A stretch of DNA of 22,940 nucleotides from Methyloprofundus sp. (GTDB lineage: Bacteria > Pseudomonadota > Gammaproteobacteria > Methylococcales > Methylomonadaceae), in the NCBI GenBank assembly GCA_013138555.1, contig WTCN01000022.1:1-22940 (forward strand), written 5' to 3'. The notes below the pieces were generated by a model, which made no database searches, was not told the origin of the DNA, and saw nothing but the letters and a program-made list of their open reading frames with translations. Of the stretch, positions 17,341 through 22,940 are shown piece by piece; position 1 is the first letter of the stretch, and the number at the start of each line of letters is the position of its first letter. The translations under genes and the position numbers were made by a program.

Positions 17341-19095
17341 TCATTGCTTTGTCAATAACACTGACATACTCTGTTCTTCATCCGGAGCAATCTGTAAAAC
17401 ACGCAACGCACCGCTCATTACTCTGGAAAAAATAGGCGCGGCAACCAATCCACCATAATACTGCCCCGCTTGTGGAGAATCCACCATCACCGCAATAATT
17501 AATTTTGGATCACTTGCGGGAGCCATACCTACAAAGACTGACAAGTAATCATCACCATATCCCCCTTTACCCGCTTTTTTCACTGTTCCCGTTTTACCTG
17601 CCACTCGATAGGCACTCACTCGCGCCTTATAGGCTGTACCATCTTTTTTTACCACCTGTTCAATCATGGTACGTACTTTTATTGCCGTTTTAGCGGATAA
17701 AACACGGGTCGCATATTCATCCTTATCCCGCTTAACTAAACTCACTGAATGCAATAAGCCATCATCAGCCAAAACCGTATAAGCTCTTGCTAACTGCAAA
17801 GTCGACATGGAAATTCGATAGCCAAAGGAAAGTGTTGCCTGCTCGAATTTACTCCAGCCAAAATATTCTGGTAAAAAACCATCGGCCTCACCAGGAAAGC
17901 CAACACCCGATGAATGACCAAAACCGACTGAGTTATAAAAGCGCCAAAAATATTCCGGTGGCATTGATAAAGCAATTTTACTTGCCGCAACATTACTCGA
18001 TTTTTTTAAAACATCACTTAGATTTAATGTCCCGTAATGATGACCATCTTTCACCCACTTCCCTTTTATTTTAATAGGACTGGTTGTAAACAGCTGATTC
18101 TCTTTAATATAATTTCCTTCTAAAGCAGCCGCAACCACCAAGGGCTTCATTGTCGAACCGGGTTCAAAAACATCAGTAATCGCTCTATTGCGATAATGTG
18201 CTACCCTTGCCCCTTTGCGTGAATTAGGGTTAAAAGAAGGCTGATTAACAATGGCTAAAATATCTCCTGTTTCAGCCTCTAATATAACCAGTGAAGCGGC
18301 CTGCGCCTTATGCTCAAGTGCTCCCGCCTTCAATTCCCGATAAGCCAGATACTGCAAGCGCTCATCAATGCTCAGGATTAAATCCTGCCCCGCTTCAGGC
18401 TCTTTAATACTTTCTACATCATGCTCTTCAATAACCCGCCTTGCTCCATCACGAATCACTCGCTTACTCCCGGCAATACCGTTTAGCGTCGAGTTATGCA
18501 TTAACTCTAACCCTTCCTGTCCTTGGTCATCTATATTAGTAAAGCCCAGCAGATGTGCAGTCGACTCTCCAGCGGGATAAAAGCGCTTAAATTCCCGGAT
18601 AAACCCTACCCCAGGTAAACCCAATTGCTTAAGCTGCTCCGCTAAAAATGGCTCGACTCGCCTTTTTAAGTAAACAAACTGTTTATGACTCGCCGGGTCG
18701 AACGCTTTTAGCACTTTAGCAAGCGGTACATTTAACAATTTAGCAACGTGTTTTAGTTTTTTATCATCCAGCTTCTGACATGCTAGCTTGGTCTTGCCTT
18801 CTGGTTCGACTTTACAATATTGAGGATTAACCCAGATTGTTTCTACCGGTGCACTGACAGCAAGGCTTTCACCGCTACGATCCAGAATTCGTCCCCGATA
18901 GGCTGCAATTTTAACCGTCCCGATATGCCGGCTACGCGCCTGTTGCTGTAAAAACCCGGTATCCCGGATCTGCAATTGCAACGCCCTGGCAATCAGTGTC
19001 AACATGGCAACAATCATTAACAAAAATATCAGTTTTTTTCTTCCTGCAAAGGGGTCTGTCTTCTTAAAAGTACCTTTCTTTTCAGCGTTCAACAT
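17341..19095 (-). CDS. ftsI: Septal D,D-transpeptidase FtsI (PBP3)
   Basis: FtsI crosslinks septal peptidoglycan as a partner of FtsW. The 584 residues have a basic cytoplasmic start, one membrane helix at about 21-38, a pedestal (PBP dimer) domain to about 225 and the penicillin-binding domain. The catalytic motifs are S314-T-M-K317 (in EPGSTMKPL), S366-S-N368 and K501-T-G503. Near residue 425 the usual FGYG-x-S stretch reads FGYRIS; the change is outside the catalytic motifs. It begins 2 nt after the ftsL stop. The active domain looks complete. Confidence 0.98.
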   Translation of the reverse strand: MLNAEKKGTFKKTDPFAGRKKLIFLLMIVAMLTLIARALQLQIRDTGFLQQQARSRHIGTVKIAAYRGRILDRSGESLAVSAPVETIWVNPQYCKVEPEGKTKLACQKLDDKKLKHVAKLLNVPLAKVLKAFDPASHKQFVYLKRRVEPFLAEQLKQLGLPGVGFIREFKRFYPAGESTAHLLGFTNIDDQGQEGLELMHNSTLNGIAGSKRVIRDGARRVIEEHDVESIKEPEAGQDLILSIDERLQYLAYRELKAGALEHKAQAASLVILEAETGDILAIVNQPSFNPNSRKGARVAHYRNRAITDVFEPGSTMKPLVVAAALEGNYIKENQLFTTSPIKIKGKWVKDGHHYGTLNLSDVLKKSSNVAASKIALSMPPEYFWRFYNSVGFGHSSGVGFPGEADGFLPEYFGWSKFEQATLSFGYRISMSTLQLARAYTVLADDGLLHSVSLVKRDKDEYATRVLSAKTAIKVRTMIEQVVKKDGTAYKARVSAYRVAGKTGTVKKAGKGGYGDDYLSVFVGMAPASDPKLIIAVMVDSPQAGQYYGGLVAAPIFSRVMSGALRVLQIAPDEEQSMSVLLTKQ

Positions 19096-19097
19096 TA

Positions 19098-19358
19098 TTA
19101 CAGCTTTATATACACAATCGACTCTCGGTTCAGCTCAATCAAACCCATATTTTTTCTTGATGCCTTTTCAACACGATTATGGTCTGACAACATACGTTCT
19201 TCTAATATCAAGCGCTCCCAGCGTACTTCCAGACGATCAAGCTCCTGCTCGGCTTTTTGTATCTCAATAAACACTAATCTGGATTCATGCTTAGAATAAA
19301 TCACTGCCAGGCCTGAACCCGTTAGTACCACTAACAGTACAGCAACTAGAATTCGCAT
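19098..19358 (-). CDS. ftsL: Cell division protein FtsL
   Basis: FtsL is a small bitopic protein that forms a coiled-coil with FtsB, binds FtsQ and activates FtsWI. The 86 residues comprise a membrane helix at about 3-21 and a periplasmic Leu/Glu-rich heptad region at about 30-60, followed by the conserved HNRVEKASRKNMGL stretch (60-73). Sequence conservation in this family is low, so the call rests on topology, this stretch and position between rsmH and ftsI. The ATG at 19358 has an AGAGG/AGGTG site that sits in the 3' arm of a hairpin. Confidence 0.95.
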   Translation of the reverse strand: MRILVAVLLVVLTGSGLAVIYSKHESRLVFIEIQKAEQELDRLEVRWERLILEERMLSDHNRVEKASRKNMGLIELNRESIVYIKL

Positions 19359-19362
19359 AACA

Positions 19363-19380
19363 CCTCTACCTGAGTAGAGG
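19363..19380 (-). promoter_or_regulatory. Hairpin covering the ftsL ribosome binding site
   Basis: On the coding strand CCTCTAC, a TCAG tetraloop and GTAGAGG form a perfect 7-bp stem ending 4 nt before the ftsL ATG. Its 3' arm contains the GAGG of the ribosome binding site, so the stem would block initiation unless opened. It lies in the 53-nt gap after rsmH and has no T-run after it, which argues against a terminator. Confidence 0.55.
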
Positions 19381-19411
19381 TTCCAGACATTTCCATAAAG
19401 ATCCTTGCCTT

Positions 19412-20335
19412 TTACTTGCGCTCAGCAATCCGTAATACAGCGCTACGAGCTCTCGGATTTTGCTTTAATTCATCTGCACTAGCTTTAATCGCTTTACCCT
19501 GTTTTTTCAATCTGATTGCAGCCAATTCTTCAGGCTGCATAGGCAATTTCGACGGGTTATACTTACCTCTTGATTCATCTCTAATAAAGCGTTTTACAAT
19601 TCTATCTTCTAGCGAATGAAACGAAATAACCGCCATTCTTCCCCCACTCGCCAATATATTGACAGCTTGCTGCAACACGACTTTTATCTCATCTAGCTCA
19701 CTATTGACCGCAATTCTTACTGCCTGAAAACTTCGCGTTGCCGGATGTTTATGTTTTTCTTTAAACGGTATTGCCTCTGTTACCAGATCGGCAAACTGCT
19801 TCGTCGTTTGCAATGTATTTTCTAAACGCTGAGTAACAACAGCATGGGCAATTCTGCGTGCAAAACGCTCTTCTCCATAATCAAACAGCACTTGCACTAA
19901 CTCTTGCTCAGGTACTTGCGCAAGCCACTCGGCAGCAGATACTCCGGTACTGCAATCCATCCGCATATCCAAAGGCCCATCATGCATAAAACTAAAACCA
20001 CGTTCTGCATTATCTAGCTGAGGAGATGAAACACCAAAATCCATTAAAACCCCATCGACCTTACCCAGCCAGCCCCGTTTTTCAACAAGCGCCTGTAGCT
20101 GCGAAAAACAACTGTGCTCTAACTGAAAGCGTGGATCCTTAAGTAACTCCTCGGCATATTCAGACTGAATAGCATCCAGATCTCTATCCAGCGCCAATAA
20201 CTGCCCATGCTCACCGAGTTGCTGAAGAATTCCTTTGCTATGCCCGCCTCGGCCAAAGGTACAATCAATATATATGCCATCAGGCTTTATTGATAACTCG
20301 CGCAATGTTTCATTAAACAATACGGGTAAATGCAT
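19412..20335 (-). CDS. rsmH: 16S rRNA (cytosine(1402)-N(4))-methyltransferase
   Basis: RsmH (formerly MraW) uses SAM to N4-methylate C1402 in the decoding centre of 16S rRNA. The 307 residues contain the SAM-binding DCTFGRGGHSKGIL (24-37), LALDRDLDA (47-55), GVLMDFGVSSPQLD (95-108) and the DMRMD stretch typical of the family, with a C-terminal VISFHSLEDRIVKRF motif. It starts 15 nt after the end of the broken mraZ, with AAAGGA upstream of the ATG. Loss of mraZ translation near its middle could reduce coupling into this gene. Confidence 0.98.
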   Translation of the reverse strand: MHLPVLFNETLRELSIKPDGIYIDCTFGRGGHSKGILQQLGEHGQLLALDRDLDAIQSEYAEELLKDPRFQLEHSCFSQLQALVEKRGWLGKVDGVLMDFGVSSPQLDNAERGFSFMHDGPLDMRMDCSTGVSAAEWLAQVPEQELVQVLFDYGEERFARRIAHAVVTQRLENTLQTTKQFADLVTEAIPFKEKHKHPATRSFQAVRIAVNSELDEIKVVLQQAVNILASGGRMAVISFHSLEDRIVKRFIRDESRGKYNPSKLPMQPEELAAIRLKKQGKAIKASADELKQNPRARSAVLRIAERK

Positions 20336-20350
20336 AACTTAATCCTTTAA

Positions 20351-20817
20351 TTAAAATGATAAATGTTCGAGCTCATCCAGCCCATCATCATCTTCGGCAT
20401 CCATCCACTCCCTCTCTTTAGCATTCCAGGCATCTTCATTCCATATTTCAAATTTGTTCAATTGTCCCACCAAAATCAGTTTTTTTTCCATACCTGCAAA
20501 TTTTCTTAGCTTTTCAGAAAGCAATAGCTGCCCTTGTCCATCCATTCCCGCTTCAGTCGCATTACCGATCAGAAACCGGCGTAATTTTCCTGCCATCTTA
20601 TTAATGTGGGCAACTTACTCACCGTTAATTCAAGCTTTTCCCACTCAGGAAGCGGATAAAGCCATAAACACCCTGGCTCACCGATACATCTTTCATTCAT
20701 CGCAATAGTTACAATTAACTGGCTATCACAGCAATCCTGTAATTCCTCTCTGTATCGAGTCGGAATCGCAAAGCGCCCTTTCGCATCTAAATTAATTGCA
20801 GTGACACCCCGAAACAC
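20351..20817 (-). pseudogene. mraZ: mraZ, split by a one-base deletion
   Basis: MraZ is the AbrB-fold DNA-binding repressor encoded first in most dcw clusters and acting on its own promoter. The N-terminal half (opening at GTG 20817 after a GGAG site) reads FRGVTAINLDAKGRFAIP and runs to LPTL before shifting; it ends at 20569. The C-terminal half continues in another frame from about 20600 to 20351 with RRFLIGNATE and VGQLNKFEIWNE. The junction has TTA-AT-AAG where TTA-AAT-AAG would restore LPTLNKMAGK and a 155-residue protein, close to E. coli's 152. So one A is missing on the coding strand near 20601. The first DxxxR DNA-contact motif is intact (D11, R15), but the second reads DGQGQ, with Gln for Arg. 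Both halves are otherwise well kept, so decay is recent or the shift is a sequencing error. Confidence 0.85.
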
Positions 20818-20842
20818 ATAAATCTCCTGAATGATTTATTTT

Positions 20843-20876
20843 TCCCAAAAAAACTACTTTTCCCCACTTTTCACCA
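20843..20876 (-). promoter_or_regulatory. Predicted MraZ operator (TGGG-type box array)
   Basis: On the coding strand the boxes TGGTG, TGGGG, TAGTT and TGGGA begin at 20876, 20866, 20856 and 20847. The first three are spaced exactly 10 bp apart and the fourth 9 bp on. E. coli MraZ binds direct TGGGN repeats separated by 5 nt in the same place, between the promoter and mraZ. The third box is degenerate. Confidence 0.7.
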
Positions 20877-20888
20877 CTTATCAAGTAG

Positions 20889-20917
20889 ACTATAGTTTTC
20901 TAGCATTCGTTAGTCAA
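20889..20917 (-). promoter_or_regulatory. Main dcw promoter (Pmra)
   Basis: TTGACT (20917-20912) and TATAGT (20894-20889) are separated by 17 nt, a near-consensus sigma-70 promoter. The predicted start is near 20882, about 65 nt before the mraZ GTG and immediately upstream of the operator boxes. AT-rich DNA precedes it. No other promoter of this quality is seen in the cluster. Confidence 0.75.
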
Positions 20918-20992
20918 CGATACATTGAAAATAATTTCCCTTTTTTTGACAATGACTTAGCCATGACTCTTTAACAGAAAAACAACAACTTT

Positions 20993-21022
20993 AATATACT
21001 TAAAAAAAATAATAGCTATCAA
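20993..21022 (-). promoter_or_regulatory. Possible second upstream dcw promoter
   Basis: TTGATA (21022-21017) and TATATT (20998-20993) lie 18 nt apart on the minus strand, about 100 nt upstream of Pmra. The surrounding DNA is very AT-rich, so a chance match is likely. Confidence 0.25.
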
Positions 21023-21137
21023 ATATTTAACTTTTTTTGTTAAAGTAATTTCTTAAACTTAGGAATATAAGAGTCTCTTAATAACAATCCTCTAAAAAAA
21101 TCCTTCCTTGCCAAGCAATAATTACAAATGGCAGACA

Positions 21138-21180
21138 ATAAAAAACCCATAAAGTGACAAACATTTTGCACTTTATGGGC
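21138..21180 (-). terminator. Strong intrinsic terminator after the HvfA-like gene
   Basis: CCCATAAAGTG and CACTTTATGGG form a perfect 11-bp stem (21146-21156 with 21169-21179) around a 12-nt loop. On the minus strand the stem is followed directly by TTTTTTATT. It ends the mgtE-HvfA transcript and insulates the dcw promoter. Confidence 0.9.
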
Positions 21181-21255
21181 TTTAAGAGCTACTTTGCCAA
21201 ATAAGCAGCGAGAATTCAATAACCCCCGCCTCTAAGCATCTCGTTATAGCGGATC

Positions 21256-21624
21256 TTATTTCATACTACTACCACATTTCCCTTCGCCACATTTGCCTTC
21301 CATACCTTTCATATCGGCTTTTTTGGCTTTTGGCATTGGTTTATTTCCTGCACATTTTCCTTCAGCCGTTTTTTCCAGAGCACCTTTAGGCATCATACTT
21401 GCACCACATTTACCTTCACCACAAGCACCCTCCTTCATTTTCGTAGCCGCTTTTTTTTCATCAGCCTGTGCTACCAGCATATAACCACTACTTAATTCCG
21501 TCATCGCAAAAGGATTAACCTCAACATTAGCAACACCCTCTGCCTGCGCAGTACCAACGCTTAAACCAGAAAACAGTGTCGTACCTACTGCAGCAACTGC
21601 CAAAGGTGATTTCTTTATACTCAT
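21256..21624 (-). CDS. HvfA-like secreted precursor peptide with EGKCG motifs
   Basis: The 122 residues begin with a Sec-type signal peptide (basic SIKK, hydrophobic core, cut predicted after TAQA at 28). A conserved NPFAMTELSSGYML stretch (38-50) follows, and the C-terminal half has five Cys, at 68, 73, 91, 112 and 117. Their contexts are EGACG, EGKCG, EGKCA, EGKCG and EGKCG. This is the layout of HvfA-type precursors, whose Cys in EGKCG are modified by a multinuclear non-heme iron enzyme (HvfB, DUF692 family) with a partner protein (HvfC), giving copper-binding or copper-protective products. Neither enzyme gene is in the window. The ATG at 21624 follows GAGGAAAG. It lies 30 nt after mgtE with no room for a separate promoter, and ends before a strong terminator. 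The Cys modules at 65-78 and 109-122 are internal duplicates. Confidence 0.85.
   Translation of the reverse strand: MSIKKSPLAVAAVGTTLFSGLSVGTAQAEGVANVEVNPFAMTELSSGYMLVAQADEKKAATKMKEGACGEGKCGASMMPKGALEKTAEGKCAGNKPMPKAKKADMKGMEGKCGEGKCGSSMK
21259..21432 (-). repeat. Duplicated double-Cys module in the HvfA-like gene
   Basis: Two 14-codon units at 21432-21391 and 21300-21259 encode EGACGEGKCGASMM and EGKCGEGKCGSSMK, identical at 11 of 14 positions, and each is itself a doubled EGxCG. A single EGKCA lies between them. Synonymous differences show that the copies are not recent. Confidence 0.75.
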
Positions 21625-21654
21625 TTTTCTTTCCTCAAAATTAATTAATTTACT

Positions 21655-22940
21655 CTAAGCCAATAAAAAGATTGTTGCCAAACCTAAAAATGACATAAAT
21701 CCAATAACATCGGTTACTGTCGTCAGTAACACTCCACCCGCTAGCGCTGGGTCGATTCCTCTTTTTTGTAAAAACAAAGGAATTAACACTCCAGCCAAAG
21801 CCGCGCAGCTTAAATTAATAATCATCGCGGCTCCCAGCATCATCCCTAACGGCATATTATCAAACCAGGCTGCGGCAATCAAAGCAACAACAACTGACCA
21901 AACGGCACCATTGACTGCCCCCACGGCCAACTCTTTAAACAAGAAAGGCATCGCATTAGAGGCGCTAATTTGATGCAATGCCAGCCCACGAATAACTAAA
22001 GTCAGGGTCTGGCTTCCTGCAATTCCCCCCATACTTGCAACCACAGGCATTAACACAGCCAAGGCAACAATCTGATCAATCGTTGCTGCAAATAAACCAA
22101 TCACCCAGGATGCCAGGAAGGCAGTAAACAAATTAACCCCTAACCAGACTGCTCTACGCCTGGCGCTAACCATAACCGGCGAAAATAAATCATGCTCTTC
22201 ATCCAACCCCGCTGAACTTAAAACAGCATGATCGGCCTCTTCACGAATAACATCAAGCACTTCTTCCAGTGTAATTCGACCGACAACAATATCCTTTTCA
22301 TCAATCACTGCAGCAGATAAAATATCTTTGTGCTCAAAAATAGTGGCAACCTCAGAAACAGGCATATTTAAAGGTATTGCCTCCACCACATCCATTAACT
22401 TTGAAATGAGCGTTTCTGGTTCACTGGTTAAAATTGTCGCTACCGAAACCATGCCCTGATAGTGATTATTGCGATCAACAACTGAGATACTAACCATATT
22501 GGCCGGCATTTTTTTCTGCACACGCAGTTTGGTTAAAACAGCCTCTACCGTCATATCAGCACGTACAGGCAGAGCATCCATACTCATTAAACCACCCGCT
22601 GTATGTCCATCATAAGACAAAGCGGCCTCAAGGCGACTATCACCTTCCTTTTTTAGAACCTTCTCTCTCACTTCTGCAGGAAAATCAGCAACTAGATCAG
22701 CCATCTCTCTAGGCTCTAACTGGCTTGCAGCGGTCACTAAATCTGCTGATGATGTCTGCTCGACCAAACCAACCCGCACTTCCCCCTGTAATGCAGCAAG
22801 CGTTTGCCCCATCGCTTCGGGAGCCATAATCCCCCAGAGCTGGTATCGATAATCTATAGGCAAAGACCTAAGCAATAGCGCTATTTCGGCAGGAAACAAA
22901 CTATGCAAGTGACTCCGTGCTTCATAAAGCGCACCATTGT
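21655..22940 (-). CDS. mgtE: Magnesium transporter MgtE (5' end outside the window)
   Basis: MgtE is an inner-membrane Mg2+ channel gated by cytoplasmic Mg2+ through its N and CBS domains. Taking the Leu codon at 22908 as residue 1, the visible part has the N domain (about 1-98), the linking YDGHTAGGLMS motif (99-109), two CBS domains (to about 222), a plug helix and five membrane helices from about 252 to the end. The pore region shows PVVASMGGIAGSQT (288-301) and the selectivity stretch GIDPALAGG, then TTVTD with D400. The frame stays open upstream of 22908 to the window edge, reading NGALYEARSHL, so the TTG at 22908 is not the start and the gene is cut by the window. It is followed by the HvfA-like gene after 30 nt. 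Confidence 0.96.
   Translation of the reverse strand, partial: NGALYEARSHLHSLFPAEIALLLRSLPIDYRYQLWGIMAPEAMGQTLAALQGEVRVGLVEQTSSADLVTAASQLEPREMADLVADFPAEVREKVLKKEGDSRLEAALSYDGHTAGGLMSMDALPVRADMTVEAVLTKLRVQKKMPANMVSISVVDRNNHYQGMVSVATILTSEPETLISKLMDVVEAIPLNMPVSEVATIFEHKDILSAAVIDEKDIVVGRITLEEVLDVIREEADHAVLSSAGLDEEHDLFSPVMVSARRRAVWLGVNLFTAFLASWVIGLFAATIDQIVALAVLMPVVASMGGIAGSQTLTLVIRGLALHQISASNAMPFLFKELAVGAVNGAVWSVVVALIAAAWFDNMPLGMMLGAAMIINLSCAALAGVLIPLFLQKRGIDPALAGGVLLTTVTDVIGFMSFLGLATIFLLA

Larger units (their letters stand above)
20818..21255. other. 438-bp intergenic region between the HvfA-like gene and mraZ
   Basis: From the mraZ side this stretch holds the mraZ ribosome binding site, the TGGG box array, Pmra, an AT-rich segment (20918-21137) with a weaker promoter match and a small TTTAAC-T7-GTTAAA inverted repeat (21026-21044), then the strong terminator of the HvfA-like gene. 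I see no coding sequence or RNA gene in it on either strand. Confidence 0.7.

Noticed and set aside
20941..20975. Plus-strand TTGACA promoter match
   Set aside because: The -10 match is poor and no plus-strand gene follows it.
21026..21044. TTTAAC-T7-GTTAAA inverted repeat as a terminator or operator
   Set aside because: The stem is only 6 bp of A/T-rich sequence in a very AT-rich stretch, and a strong terminator already lies upstream, so chance is likely.
22906..22908. TTG as the start codon of mgtE
   Set aside because: The frame continues open to the window edge and the residues around it fit the interior of the MgtE N domain, so the true start is outside the window.
1..22940. CRISPR arrays, tRNA or rRNA genes, insertion sequences and phage attachment sites
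   Set aside because: I saw no regularly spaced repeats, cloverleaf-like genes, transposase motifs or flanking direct repeats in the window.

Overview
The window carries an essentially complete division and cell wall (dcw) cluster. Every gene I can support reads on the minus strand, so transcription runs from high to low coordinates. The gene content and order (mraZ-rsmH-ftsL-ftsI-murE-murF-mraY-murD-ftsW-murG-murC-murB-ddl-ftsQ-ftsA-ftsZ-lpxC), the meso-DAP signature in MurE and the presence of lpxC point to a Gram-negative gammaproteobacterium. The protein style and the HvfA-like peptide next to mgtE would suit a methanotroph-type (Methylococcales) lineage, but that is a tentative impression that I could not test.

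Layout from the transcriptional upstream end. At 21655-22940 is mgtE, a magnesium transporter gene whose start lies outside the window. It is followed after 30 nt by a small secreted Cys-motif peptide gene (21256-21624) of the HvfA type, a precursor of copper-related modified peptides. A strong intrinsic terminator (about 21138-21180) separates these two from the dcw cluster. The 438-bp gap 20818-21255 also holds a near-consensus promoter (TTGACT, 17-nt spacer, TATAGT) and, just after it, an array of TGGG-like boxes at about 10-bp steps that matches the known MraZ operator layout. The first gene, mraZ, is broken by a one-base deletion and also has a changed DNA-contact residue in its second half. 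From rsmH to ftsQ the genes are packed with 4-bp ATGA overlaps or very short gaps. ftsA, ftsZ and lpxC have somewhat longer gaps, and lpxC appears to have its own promoter.

The cluster covers the cytoplasmic path from UDP-MurNAc formation (MurB, MurC, MurD, MurE, MurF, Ddl), lipid I and II synthesis (MraY, MurG), septal polymerisation and crosslinking (FtsW, FtsI), divisome assembly (FtsL, FtsQ, FtsA, FtsZ), 16S rRNA methylation (RsmH) and the committed step of lipid A synthesis (LpxC).

The accessory part is at the low-coordinate end (1-2200), in visibly AT-richer DNA. It holds an SMC/OLD-like ATPase gene split by a frameshift exactly in a run of nine T, followed by a 192-193-residue gene of unknown function. 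This ATPase-plus-small-partner pair resembles the architecture of phage-defence modules. The T9 tract offers a plausible on/off or slippage switch, or it is a simple inactivation. A membrane protein gene begins at the window edge (1-48). The main items for follow-up are the T9-split ATPase pair, the broken mraZ under an intact operator, the lone HvfA-like precursor, and a hairpin that covers the ftsL ribosome binding site.
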